Source: Fusarium oxysporum f. sp. lycopersici 4287
Lineage: Eukaryota > Ascomycota > Sordariomycetes > Hypocreales > Nectriaceae
Length of the DNA stretch: 64,000 bases
Assembly (NCBI RefSeq): GCF_000149955.1
Contig: NC_030991.1
Coordinates: 2,973,571 to 3,037,570 of the forward strand
Direction: 5' to 3'
The translations under genes and the position numbers were made by a program. Below the pieces are notes generated by a model. The model saw only the letters and a list, made by a program, of their open reading frames with translations, was not told the origin of the DNA and did no database searches. Every line of letters begins with the position of its first letter. Positions within the stretch are counted from its first letter, which is position 1. Shown here piece by piece: positions 1 to 10,256 of the stretch.

Positions 1-420
1 GCAGCGCCGAACCGTTTCAGTGTCAAGGAGAAGAACCGTATTCGCCGTAACTTGGAAGGATTCCATTCGCAGACAGTTTCCAAGGCTAAGCCGGATAGTG
101 AGGGGTTTTTCAAGGTCATCATGGGCTTTCCTAATCCCAAGCCCCGTAATATCGAGAAGGATGTCAAGGTATTCCCATGGAAAATTCTTGAGTCTGCCAT
201 CCAGAAGATTATTGGCAAGTACAGCGTTAATCCCAGCACGCTGGCCCCTCCCCCCATGATGAACCAGTCCAACGGAGGGTATGCGCCTTTACTCACGCGT
301 CCAGGACAAAACATGGCCCTAGCTCACCCTGATGCTGATGCTCATACACAATACCCGTTCCCTCAGCATCACAACTCGATACCTTCATGTCGTTTGCAAT
401 TAAGTCCCCAGTCTAGCTGA
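1..420 (+). CDS. REN1/Medusa-like developmental regulator, C-terminal part (5' end outside window)
   Basis: The frame is open from base 1 to a TAG-class stop at 418-420, so this is the 3' part of a longer gene. The visible start of the fragment carries the conserved block with RNLEGFHSQTVSKAKPDSE, then FFKVIMGFPNPKPRNIEKD and VKVFPWKILESAIQKIIGKY, which I recognise as the C-terminal conserved domain of Medusa (Aspergillus) and REN1 (Fusarium), nuclear regulators of conidiophore and conidium development. After it comes a Pro/Gln/His/Ser-rich tail, which ends early. Bases 421-560 still read like this tail, but in the other two frames (about 440-495 in frame 2, about 495-555 in frame 3), suggesting frameshifts and a decayed 3' end. 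The core block is intact. Identification rests on memory of the family; a different protein with the same domain is possible. Confidence 0.65.
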   Translation, partial: AAPNRFSVKEKNRIRRNLEGFHSQTVSKAKPDSEGFFKVIMGFPNPKPRNIEKDVKVFPWKILESAIQKIIGKYSVNPSTLAPPPMMNQSNGGYAPLLTRPGQNMALAHPDADAHTQYPFPQHHNSIPSCRLQLSPQSS

Positions 421-2473
421 GCCCTTCCACTACAGCACCGTGATACTCGACGGCAGCGTCTCTGACACTCAGATCCGGCCTTCTCCATCGCAATCCACAG
501 CAGCACGAACAGGACGTCACAGACAACTCAGCTGGTGTGCGGTACAGAGGCAGGTGCAGAGAATAACACCGAGATAACAGATGGGCTGTGGGTCATAGTT
601 GAATGGCCAGTGAACGGATCACGGACCTGCTGTCTTGTGGTAACCCCCTAGATGGGTTTGAAGGTTGTGTTGAGTGGCCTCACTAACATTAGAGGAAGGC
701 CATGGAGGATCGATCCTGAACAGTCTTACATTAACTTTCAGGCAACGCCTTGTCACAGTATCGAAAAAAGGGTGTCACGCTTCAGTGACTCGGAATGGAT
801 AACGAGGGCAACTGTATGTCGAGGGGGCTAGCCTATGGAAGGATAAAGTTAGGAAAGACCCAAGTGTGTATGTAATTAGGGTTACAGAGGGTGATCAGTG
901 GTGCGGTCAAAACGGCGAGGGGCACTACAGGGTAAGATGATGCACCAGGAGACATGAATAATGTAATACATGAAGAAGACGCGATGGCTGTGTGTATCAT
1001 GTTCACGACTGAAATCGGCGTCATCACATCCGTAGAGATAAACGGCAACACTATGTCACCGAGGTTGTCGTTGGTTGTCGGTGCCAGTGTCGATTCGCCA
1101 ACAAAATTGGTCATAGCTCACCTCCAACGTCGCCTAACAATGGATAGTCAGAAAATAAGAACGCGTGATCATGATAGCTTGTTGGAGGCTGGCTCTTTAC
1201 GTCCCGATGACAGTCGCCACTTTATCGTTTCTTGCTACGTGTTCAACTGATGAACGGACAACCAAAGTGGCTGAGGAATGGCGGTCTAAATTGCCATGCG
1301 CCCCGTGCAGGCAGTCAGAAGACGGTATCTTCTTCAGAGGACTCTGATGACAGCGCACTTTTGTGGGGGAATTGCAGATGATTTTTCCAGGTCAAGGTAT
1401 CATGAGCTCATCGGAACCCTGCCCCTCATTCTGCCTGGACGCTATGGGTAAGGAATGCATGCCAAACGGCTAGCGATTGCACAGGGACGCGGGAGTACGT
1501 GCACGTGAATCTAGGGTGCTGCCTTGGACCAAGGCCACTCTGCAAATCGTGGTGAGAGAGCACCGGATGCAAATCATCTTCTCCGAGAAGCGATCGAGAT
1601 GTCGTCAAAGATTGTTCCCCCAGGTCGTTCGTAGTTGGTTCATACCCGCATCGTGTATCTGGCTTGGAGGCGGCGAAATCTACATCTTGTCGAAAGTCTC
1701 CAGGTGGGAGCTCTCTCCAATGGAATCGATCGGGGGTTGGCGAAAATTGAGAGCCGTGCTTCGCCAGGGACACCGCTGTAGACAGGGATCCGTTGCCGCT
1801 TTCGTACCGCAGTAGCTGTTAAGCTTATCTCGCTGCCAGGTACTCCAGTACATCCAGGTATCTTCTTTGGGGCGCACACGTTCCACCTGCCCCAGCGATT
1901 AACGGCCTGAAATGGACCCGCCCCGGTCACAGTGTTCTTCTTATTGGCCCTCGTGGTTGGTACAGCGTCGATTTCAGCTGTTAAAGAGGACATCCCCATG
2001 CAACCAACATGGTAGCAAACAATCAGGTTTATTGGTTCCATTCTTCGTCCAATATTTCCGCCCAACCGCAGCCGTCAATTTCCACATTTCCCTAAGCTCA
2101 CAATTACGGCATTAGTACGACGAGAGACTTCAGGGCCGATACCTCATAGAGATTCTGATGTTGGTTAATTTAATGGTTTGGTTGAAAGCGTGGGGAAAAG
2201 CCCAAGACAAACAGCAAACGGAGGATCCGACGTCGTCGGGGTTTTGTGGTTCAAGAATAATGAATCGAGAAGAGTGATGCCTCACCCACGTCTTTCCACT
2301 CCGTACTAGAAGCTGATTAGTATTTGAAGCTTTTATAAGATCCTGGCGAGTAATAGGCCATGTAATGCACGAACTAGAGCTGTTGTCAGTTATTTTTAGC
2401 GCACCTGTGTCTTGTTGACTGAAGTATTTGGACTCCGTCCCACTAAACTTGTTCATGTTCATTATCGTTATCG
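421..2473. other. Non-coding spacer with relic coding at its left edge
   Basis: Apart from the out-of-frame relic of the REN1-like tail (about 430-560), I see no supported gene. Overlapping open frames on both strands between 1426 and 2065 have mixed composition and no recognisable motif or splice structure. Confidence 0.5.
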
Positions 2474-2482
2474 CTTCCTTTA

Positions 2483-2580
2483 GGGCGCCAATAGGTGCGC
2501 ACCTGGATGCGCACGTAAGTGTCACGTGTTGCGCACCCGGTGCGTCTGTAAGGGAGTTATGTAAGCCCAACACCCTTGTA
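2483..2580 (+). repeat. MULE left terminal inverted repeat (98 bp)
   Basis: It starts GGGCGCCAATAGG and ends CAACACCCTTGTA. It is the reverse complement of 5326-5423 except at position 6 (C here, T in the other copy). It contains closely spaced GTGCGCA/TGCGCAC motifs that may be transposase-binding sites (inference). Confidence 0.93.
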
Positions 2581-2706
2581 TGCCAGCCAGCCTATTGTAT
2601 TTTATTGTATTGCTTCTAATCTCTAGATGACGAACTGCTCTGCTATACAGATTTTTTCTCACGGTGCCATAATTGGGATATAAGTAATGTAGGCGTTAAT
2701 AATAAT

Positions 2707-5254
2707 CTAAGCAGTAACTATGATACAGTCTTCAGCCAGTTTATCGTTCGAGTACAGAGCTTGTTGGTCGATCATGTCCTGCTCAACCCTCTTCCAAATC
2801 TCCTTCATGCCTGTTCGCCTGTTCGCCAGAGGGTTGTCGCCCATCTCCTGGGCGACTTGCCTCTCCACACGTTCATCTTCTACCCTGGTCCAATCCAAGT
2901 ACGCCATCATCTCCTCCTTAGTCCACTCCCGTCCAGGTATCGTTGATGTGCATCGCTTACCCATCTGCTTATAATCCAAACACCAGCTGTAACTTGTCTT
3001 ATCGTAGCGTTGAGGGAGGCCCATTGCCTTTCGATATTCCTGGTTAGTCTTTAAGCTACCTCGAGGCAGCTTGTTATACCATGCCATCCGTGCTGCAATA
3101 TATCGATCATATATAGCACGAGGGTCATCATAGCGTATGTCTGGCCCAGACGCTGGTACCGATGGCGGCATATCTGGTGGTGGAGGTACATCCGCTGATG
3201 AGGATGGCAGTGCTATTATATCTGGCGGGGACGGCACCATCTCTTGATCACATAGTGCCGCTGGCGGCGCTACCTGCTGCTGTGGCAAAATTGAGCATAA
3301 GGATGGATCGGGAACTGGCTGTTGAGCCGAACTTGGTGTAGTCGATGGCGGCAGCGTATTTGGGGGCGCTGTAGAAGCTGAGGGAGATACAAGATGCGCA
3401 TATCGCAATGGGCATGCCTTTGAGCTCATCCTGTGGCCCTGTGTATGACATCTTGAACATTTGGGGTTGGCTCTCGTCTGTGATGCTTGTTCGACGATCT
3501 CAAATGCACATGGCTCGCGCTGAGTGCTAGTCTTCGGCAATGTTGACGTAGCTGGCACCTGATCGAACTGACGGCGGGGCTCTATGAGCAATTGAGGGTT
3601 TCCTTCTCGTTGAAGATGCCAATGCGTATGGAAGTGGTGTAGTTGAAGCGGCTGGGCTTGTTGTAGAAGAGGCTCAATTGTGTGAGCGCAAGGGAGCCCA
3701 AGCGTTGCTGAGAAGACTCCTGTGCAGGCAGGGAGTCTGTCCTGTTGGAGCCGCTTTCTCTGCGCCTCAACCTTCCGCAATGCCTCGTGAGATACCCAGC
3801 CTCGTATGATGCTGTATAGACTCCCTGAGAGTTCTATGGGTGTTCGGATTTGCTGCTTCGCCTGGTTTGCTCGGAGCTCAGCTACTTGGTTAAGTATCGC
3901 CAGCTTGATAGCCCTCCAGGCCTCAAAGAGATCTAGCTGGGAAGTATCAAGGTACACCTTGATGAGCTGATGAATACCCTCGCCTCGAGATGTAACCACA
4001 TTCTCAAAGTGAAGATACCGATCAACCCAAGCTTTCACGAGCTTTGTTTTGTAGAGGTCAAGCCATGTTTCGATGATGTAGGCGACCTCCCCGGGCGTGA
4101 GCTGAAGCATAGCGCTCTTTGAGCTGCTGAAGCCTGTCTTCAAATGTCTCCTCATTTGCCGATGCCACGAGCTCATGCCATCTTCCGTAGAAGTCCTTCC
4201 ACTCTTGGTGGCCTTGAGGCTTTTGAGCCGCATCGTTATGACGCATAAAGCTTGGCTGGCAGTAACGCAGGACTGCCTTGTTGGCATGCCAAAGGCATAG
4301 AAGCGATACTGCAGCCGGGAAACAATGAGATACCGCATTCATGCAGGCCAGACAGCGGTCTGTAAGGATCACAGATGGCAGCCTTGCGCTACAGGCTTCG
4401 TACATTGAACGTAGCCGATCTAACGCCCAGATGTAGTCCTTCTCCTCCTCGCCGCTGAGGAAGGCGAAGGCGATGCAGAATGATCGTTGACAGGCATCAA
4501 CACCGACGATATCGAGAAGAGGCATCCTATACTTGTTTGTCTTATATGTGCAGTCCAATATAAGTATATCCGGGTATGACTTAAGGTATGTTAGCGACTC
4601 TGGGTGGGCAAACAACACAGCTGTAACCCGACCATCCTCGTCGAAGCGTATTCGACTCCAGAAACCCTCAGCCTCAAGCTCATTAGCAAGAGCTTGGATT
4701 GTGCTCTGGCCCTTCTTCTGGTCTCGTTTGCCTTGTGCAATGCAGTTGTAGATGTCTTGCTGGGTGGCATGAGACTCTGTGTTCTGACGTAGGTAGGACC
4801 TGATCTCTTTCGGTGCTACACCAGCGTTTGCAAGGTTGTTAATAGTTGACCTATCTGCATTGGATAGTTGACGATGGACTGGATGTGCAGACATGCTTGT
4901 GCTTGGCTCGTGGTTGTGATGGGCAAACTCGCTGCCAGGACGGTGTGTAAGGCGCCACGTTGTCTTATCCAAGGCCTCCTTCGCAAGGACTGAGAATTGA
5001 CACCCTGTACGCCGTGTTGTAGTTGACCGTTGCCGTACGCCCGAGGCCTTTGGAGGTGCTCCTCCACGGTCACAGCTGAAGAAAACAATTCGTCTGCCGC
5101 TCTCTGTTTTCTTCGACTTCCCAGTGACAAACGCATAGCCCCTGGGAGCTGCCCATGCATTGATCGCGGCGTGTAGGGCTTCCCGAGAGCCATACTCGCG
5201 TTCAGGAGGCAGGCAGTCATCAGAAAATTGACGAGTAGCTGTAACTGGATTCAT
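2707..5254 (-). pseudogene. MULE transposase (Hop-like), broken by one frameshift
   Basis: The ATG is at 5254-5252. The first open frame runs to 4058 and a second (frame shifted by one) runs to a stop at 2707. Homology-like continuity jumps from the first to the second frame at about 4096, where one extra base (C on the plus strand, in CCGGGCG) explains the break; together the parts give about 848 codons. N-terminal Cys/His pattern with HHNHE looks like the FAR1-type zinc domain. The MULE catalytic core is visible: LDCTYKTNKYRMPLLDIVGV (first Asp), ILTDRCLACMNA (second Asp) and CLWHANKAVL. The second frame has a CX2CX4HX6C zinc knuckle (CSRCHTQGHRMSSKAC), then a Pro/Ser-rich linker and a basic/acidic C-terminus. 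No convincing intron bridges the shift, so this copy is probably non-autonomous. Confidence 0.88.
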
Positions 5255-5325
5255 TCTAGGAGAGATGATTTGAGTAGATCGTTGCGCGGCGAAGTGAGGC
5301 TCTTTATCAACGGGAAAGGGGTAGC

Positions 5326-5423
5326 TACAAGGGTGTTGGGCTTACATAACTCCCTTACAGACGCACCGGGTGCGCAACACGTGACACTTACGTGCGCATC
5401 CAGGTGCGCACCTATTGACGCCC
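5326..5423 (-). repeat. MULE right terminal inverted repeat (98 bp)
   Basis: Reverse complement of 2483-2580 with one visible mismatch. The first in-frame ATG of the transposase lies at 5254, 72 bp inside this repeat, so the right TIR probably also holds the transposase promoter (inference). Confidence 0.93.
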
Positions 5424-5432
5424 CTTCCTTTA

Positions 5433-6129
5433 GTGGTGATGTGTCAGCAACGCAGACTGCGCTCGTTCAATTTGCTTCTCCAGCACCTCTACGCCTTCAT
5501 GTTCGACTATTGTTCTCTGGAGCATAGATAAAACTAAATAAGAGCATTCAAACACCATTCCCTTGTGATTCATTTCCTTTCTAGATCAGAAAAGGTTGAA
5601 TGGTCTCTGCATGTAAAGTTTCGACGGTCTCTTGACGGGTTTCCTTTAGGGTGTTCGAGGTTTTGGCGCGAGAATGCAACAAACACTCATACAGATGTAT
5701 TCTTGGACCACTGTTGAAATCCATTTGTGCACCCATGACCATGTACGATGTGCCGCGACTACTGGGTTGAATTATAATCAGTTGTGGATATTGTCTTAGC
5801 AAACCTAGCGGGTTGAAAGTTATGTTTCTTGGCCATTTTCTCGACCATGACGGCGGAATGTTCCTGTGTAGAAAGACTGATAAGAACTAATAATTTGAGG
5901 TATACTGACTTTGCCAGTATTGGCTATTCCGGGATCCTACCTTTCCATGTTATACATCAAGACGTTGACAGTCCCATTCATGATCACATAGACGGCACGC
6001 TCTCACCTTCTCACTTCTTTCGACTCTGATAGGTGGGACGGACGGATCAGTTACACGTCAGAGATATATTTAAAACAACATTATACTTGGAGAAGTTCAA
6101 TCGACATCCAGGTGGTATGCCCAGGAGGA
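5433..6129. other. Spacer, nothing recognised
   Basis: Short open frames only. No splice-consistent gene, tRNA or repeat was seen between the MULE and the STE23-like fragments. Confidence 0.5.
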
Positions 6130-6331
6130 ACCCAGCCCGCAACCTAACCTGACACCCCTTCAAGTGCTGCATCCATATCTTCATACTCATCAATATCCTT
6201 GACCGGTCTGGCCCCTTAACATCAGTAATTTCCTCGGCCATCGTAAAAGCATCCCCCGGTCAGGGCTCCTCATCGGCTTTCTTCTGAGCCTCTTCCTGTC
6301 GCTTATTGACCCCTTCAGCCTATTGAGCGCA
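6130..6331 (-). pseudogene. Second, degenerate 3' fragment of a STE23/insulysin-like gene
   Basis: Reading the minus strand from about 6331, the codons give AEGVNKRQEEAQKKADEEP followed by an in-frame TGA. Then a stretch reads AEEITDV, a deletion removes about ten codons, and a shifted frame gives ARPVKDIDEYEDMDAALEG before a stop near 6130. The same block occurs at about 6600-6735 in the larger STE23-like gene just upstream, where it is uninterrupted (KRQEEAQKNADEEPHAGDAV, AEEITNV, then VRPVKHVSDFE). It is therefore a partial paralogous copy of the last 60 or so codons, broken by a stop, a deletion and a frameshift. It may be the remnant of a tandem duplicate, or the ancestral 3' end displaced by rearrangement. 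Confidence 0.75.
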
Positions 6332-7440
6332 TTGCAATGCCTGGGGTAGAGATTACAAAGAGTGGCGGTGCTTGTTAGGAAATCGAGTATGGCTACGTAG
6401 GGTTCTGCCATGGTAGTCATCTACTGTTCATTCCCAAGAGATATTGCCTGCGCGTAGAAGGGACCGACCTTCTCACCCTCGGCTTCACCTAAGCCGTGAC
6501 AAAGTACCATAGACCCAATGCTTTAAGTTCGTACGGCAAGCCTTAAGCGGCACATACCAACGCTCAAAGTCGCTTACATGTTTGACAGGTCTGACCCCCG
6601 AGCTGACAGTGAGACCAGCTTTCCAAAACCTGACGTTGGTAATTTCTTCGGCCGCCTCAACGGCATCTCCAGCGTGCGGCTCCTCGTCAGCGTTTTTCTG
6701 AGCCTCTTCCTGTCGCTTATCGACCCCTTCAGCCTTGCATTGGGCCTTTAGATAAATCGATAAGCGTGCCCTCTGACTGGAAGTAGGGTTGAGATGCTGG
6801 TTGAAGAAATCCACAATTTCAGCCTTGGTTAGCTGTCTAATCCGGGCGGCATCGAGTTGACCTACCAGTGATTAGCATGTTCACAATCTTGGACTTTATG
6901 TTTCCTTGACTTACGAAACTCAAAATCATATTCTTCGCTTTCGATTTCGTCCCAATGCTGTTTAGATTCTTCTTCCAGTTTTCCAAGCTTCTCTAGACGC
7001 CGGACGATCAAACTTCGCTTGTGATCCTCAAGCTCAGTCTCGCTCATCTTCTCCAGAGTGTCCGCATACCTCATGAGGAAAGCCTCGATACGCGAGTCAA
7101 GGAACTCTGGTGCCATCTCACTCTGGATGAGGAAGTGGAAACCATATGTCGTCGAGAATGATCGACGTCCGCTCCCGACGATGTAACCGAGTTGCTCCTT
7201 AGTCCGGAGCTGATCAAAGGCTGGCTCACGGAGCATCTGTTCCAGAAGTAGAGTCTTGGTTCGAACGTCGCGATCGTCTCTGCTACCAACATAAAACCAA
7301 GTCCCGACGCAGTGGTTGACGTTGTCGGGATCCTTGAGGGTCTTTCTGAAGACGTAGTTGGAACCTTTGGTCAGAATGAGTGACCGCAGGATAGGCCACT
7401 GGGCCTTGGGCAAAACCCGCGGCTTCAGCATGGACTCGAC

Positions 7441-7460
7441 CAGGCTGGCGAATCTATCTA
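7441..7460 (+). repeat. hAT left terminal inverted repeat plus start of subterminal array
   Basis: Twenty bases match the other end perfectly. The next 115 bp carry about ten copies of GTAGAT(A)GA-type motifs in alternating orientation. Confidence 0.9.
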
Positions 7461-7766
7461 CCGATGTAGATGAAATGTAGATGTAGATAGATGTAGATCT
7501 ACATCTATCTATCTACCAGAGGACATGTGGGTCTTCTATCTATCTACCTGGAGGTCCGGTAGATAGACGAAATGTAGATAGATGCCAAGACCGCGGTGAA
7601 AATTGGGTGAGGTAGTTGTACTTTCTCGGTACTGGTGGCATCCTCCTGCACCGAAGTATCGGTACCTCTGAAAATCCCTTCCCTAACCGTCCCTCATTTC
7701 CCGATTTCCCCACGCCATCCCCCTTTTTCGCTTGGGTCTTAGTTTGACATATTCTCATTGCCCTTA

Positions 7767-10118
7767 ATGCCACCCAAAACCATTGCCCAAATGGCACCTC
7801 AAAGCGATTTATTCAGTTACGCAACCGATACTACCATATCGGAAATATCCTGTCCCGAAGACCCAACCTTGCCTATGCACAATTCCTCGTCTCGCAGCAG
7901 CCATTCAATCATCAAAGACTGGGATGCAGTATCGCAAGCTGTCCGCAGCCATTGGGTCCTCTCAGCTCGAACTGGTCAAGCTACCGGCTGGTTTTGGGCT
8001 CACGGCTATGACGTTCAAGCTAGGTCCAAAGGCAATGAGTCTGGCCCCCATACATGGCTCTGTTGCCACTGTGTCCAGCATGGCGTTCCCCGGCCAAAGG
8101 CTTATGTCTCGTCCAACACTCGGAACATTGAAGGTCATCTCAGCAAGGCCCACAATATTTTTCATCCAGATCCATCAAAAGCAACACGATATATGCAGGA
8201 GCGGCCCCCGAATCAACTGACCCTTCATGATTTGGCAGCCAAGAAACGGAAGAGGGACGACTTTCACGACGAGTTGGTTACTCGATTTGACAAGGCCACG
8301 TTCCAGCGCCATGTTGTCCAGTGGATCACCGATGCAAATTTGTCATTTCGCGTACCGGAGCATAAAGGCCTCCAAAAGGTCTTTCAGTACCTGAACCCCT
8401 TGGTTCACGAGACTTGCGCCAATCTGACCCATGAAACGGTTCGGGCTAGGATCATCGACGAGTTCAACACATACAAATCGCGCGTCATCCACACGCTATC
8501 ACGAAGCCCAAGCCAGGTTCATATTGCATTTGATGGCTGGGCGTCCCGGAACAGACATTCATTCTTCTCCATAAATGCCTTCTTTCTCGATGAAGATACA
8601 TTCCAGCCACGGAAGATCGTCCTTGGCCTCCCAAACGTCGCCATAGCGCACACGGGAGAAAATATCTCAGCCGCTGTTATGGAGGTATTAGATGACTTCG
8701 AGTTGATTGCAAACAACAAGGTTGGATACATTATTCTCGATAACGCCGCAAGCAATGAAGGAGCAGTCGAAGCAATAGGCCACAAGCTCCAGTGGCAGAA
8801 TCCGGCCAGCAGAAGGATTCGGTGTTTCGGGCATATTCTTCATCTTGTCGCCAAAGCGCTCCTCTTCATTAAAGACAGCAATACACTCGAGGACATTGAT
8901 GCGGACGATTTTGCAGAGTGGACAAAAAGAGGTCCAGTAGGTAAACTCCACAACCTTGTCGTCTGGGTCAATCGGTCGAATAAAGCGACAGCAATTCTGC
9001 GGAAATTACAAGATGAGGACCCTGACAAGTCCTATCCAGGCACTCTTGATGTCGTCCTTGACAACAGCACACGCTGGCTATCTCAATATTATATGATCGA
9101 GCGAGCAATTAAGCTCCGACGCTATCTGGAGGAGCTCATTGACATTACGATTCAATCAAGCAGAAAATTTCAACGACCCCGATCTACCCGTACCCAGCCG
9201 CCAAGCCAAATTCCTCGATGTCTTGAGGAAGCAAATCTACTAAGTGACGCAGACTGGGATGCCCTCAGTTGGTTCAGAGATATTCTTAGAATGTTCGATT
9301 CCTGTCTTTTGCGGCTTGAAGGGGACTGTCAGCTCCGAGTTCGTAAGGGAGGCGTTGAAGCTCAATATGGAATTATTTGGCAGGTTGCCGTCGCATTCGA
9401 ATTCCTCCTTTCTACGCTGGAGAAAGCAAAGACTGAGGCAACACACCGGGCGGAGCCTAGTTACTATTCCTCGTGCGTCAATTCGGCCTGGGTCAAGCTC
9501 AACAAGTACTACACCAAGCTTGATGAGACGCCAATTTACTATGCAGCCACGGTTCTTCACCCCGGTATACAGTGGTCGTTCTTGACAAAAGCCTACGGTG
9601 AGAAGGAGGAATGGCTTTTTGCGGCACGCCAGCTCATCCAAAAGCTCTGGGAAGAGGAGTATCGCGACCTTCCCGCTCAGTGGGAAATCTCGAGCAGTAA
9701 CCTTCCTGCCGCGGTGAGGGCGCGCGAGTACAATCCATTTGATTCCTTCCAAGACGAATTAATATCATCCACCCGCCATGGCCATGACGAAGCCACAGAC
9801 GAACTGGAGAGGTGGTTGTCTACAAAGCAAGACATATACACAACATACGACAATCCTCTCGAATACTGGTCTGCGAAGCGATTTGAATATCCGCGAGTGG
9901 CGAAAATGGCGATTGACATCCTCTCTGTTCCAGCAATGGCTTCTGAGTGTGAGAGGACCTTTTCTTTCGCTGGTAGTATGGTTTCGCCCAAGAGGTCACG
10001 CTTAGATGCAAGCACAATTGCCGTTACTCAGACGGTAAGGTCGTGGTTACGGGCTGGGCTACTGGAAGGGTATGAAGGTTTGCTGAAGGAGGTGGGCGAC
10101 GACACGGCCGAGGATTAG
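7767..10118 (+). CDS. hAT-family transposase
   Basis: Uninterrupted 783-residue product from the first ATG (7767); the next in-frame ATG at 7791 is an alternative start. N-terminal region (about residues 50-145) has a CCHC/BED-like zinc finger: WLCCHCVQHG followed about 25 residues later by HLSKAH. The hAT core is visible: HIAFDGWASRNRHSFF (first catalytic Asp), ILDNAASNEGAVEAIGHKLQ (second Asp), RIRCFGHILHLVAKALL (C/GHxxHL motif) and NSTRWLSQYYMIERA. The C-terminal hAT dimerisation block reads NPLEYWSAKR...AMASECERTFSFAG near residues 690-750. Length and order are normal for the family. It binds the element's ends, cuts and reinserts it. No frameshift or stop is present, unlike the neighbouring MULE. 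Confidence 0.95.
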   Translation: MPPKTIAQMAPQSDLFSYATDTTISEISCPEDPTLPMHNSSSRSSHSIIKDWDAVSQAVRSHWVLSARTGQATGWFWAHGYDVQARSKGNESGPHTWLCCHCVQHGVPRPKAYVSSNTRNIEGHLSKAHNIFHPDPSKATRYMQERPPNQLTLHDLAAKKRKRDDFHDELVTRFDKATFQRHVVQWITDANLSFRVPEHKGLQKVFQYLNPLVHETCANLTHETVRARIIDEFNTYKSRVIHTLSRSPSQVHIAFDGWASRNRHSFFSINAFFLDEDTFQPRKIVLGLPNVAIAHTGENISAAVMEVLDDFELIANNKVGYIILDNAASNEGAVEAIGHKLQWQNPASRRIRCFGHILHLVAKALLFIKDSNTLEDIDADDFAEWTKRGPVGKLHNLVVWVNRSNKATAILRKLQDEDPDKSYPGTLDVVLDNSTRWLSQYYMIERAIKLRRYLEELIDITIQSSRKFQRPRSTRTQPPSQIPRCLEEANLLSDADWDALSWFRDILRMFDSCLLRLEGDCQLRVRKGGVEAQYGIIWQVAVAFEFLLSTLEKAKTEATHRAEPSYYSSCVNSAWVKLNKYYTKLDETPIYYAATVLHPGIQWSFLTKAYGEKEEWLFAARQLIQKLWEEEYRDLPAQWEISSSNLPAAVRAREYNPFDSFQDELISSTRHGHDEATDELERWLSTKQDIYTTYDNPLEYWSAKRFEYPRVAKMAIDILSVPAMASECERTFSFAGSMVSPKRSRLDASTIAVTQTVRSWLRAGLLEGYEGLLKEVGDDTAED

Positions 10119-10236
10119 CCGACCGTCTATCTACCGAATCTATCTACATCTACATGTAGCCTACATCTATCTATCTACATTGCAGATTATGACTAAGCAT
10201 CTACATCTATCTACATAAGATGCCGGTAGATAGATA

Positions 10237-10256
10237 TAGATAGATTCGCCAGCCTG
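10237..10256 (-). repeat. hAT right terminal inverted repeat
   Basis: Perfect reverse complement of 7441-7460. The adjacent 10128-10236 holds further TCTATCTAC motifs, matching the composition of the left subterminal region. Confidence 0.9.

Larger units (their letters stand above)
2483..5423 (-). mobile_element. Hop-like Mutator-like element (MULE), 2,941 bp
   Basis: The ends are 98-bp terminal inverted repeats (2483-2580 and 5326-5423) that differ at about one position. A perfect 9-bp target-site duplication, CTTCCTTTA, flanks the element at 2474-2482 and 5424-5432. TIR length of about 100 bp and a 9-bp duplication are typical of MULEs. The Fusarium oxysporum element Hop has this architecture, a similar size and a transposase of similar length. 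The single internal gene (minus strand) encodes a MULE transposase with one frameshift. The near-identical TIRs and clean duplication point to a fairly recent insertion. Whether this is Hop itself or a relative needs alignment. Confidence 0.92.
7441..10256 (+). mobile_element. hAT-superfamily DNA transposon, 2,816 bp, complete
   Basis: The terminal inverted repeats begin CAGGCTGGCGAATCTATCTA (7441-7460, matched perfectly by the reverse complement of 10237-10256). An 8-bp target duplication, GACTCGAC, flanks it at 7433-7440 and 10257-10264; 8-bp duplications and CAG-starting ends are diagnostic of hAT elements. Inside both ends lie dense arrays of a TCTATCTAC / GTAGATAGA motif in both orientations (7450-7575 and 10128-10245), typical of transposase-binding subterminal repeats. 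The only gene is an uninterrupted transposase. It sits inside an exon of the STE23-like gene. Perfect ends and an open transposase suggest recent insertion and possible autonomy. Confidence 0.95.

Noticed and set aside
1640..2065. 141-codon open frame, minus strand
   Set aside because: Three overlapping frames in different phases and no recognisable domain; looks like chance in GC-balanced spacer.
4050..4340. Intron in the MULE transposase instead of a frameshift
   Set aside because: No GT...AG pair with a branch site gives continuous protein; a single-base shift near 4096 explains both frames exactly.
2483..5423. Repeat-induced point mutation in the transposons
   Set aside because: The MULE, hAT and copia sequences keep long open frames and normal GC content, with no visible excess of C-to-T/G-to-A stop codons.
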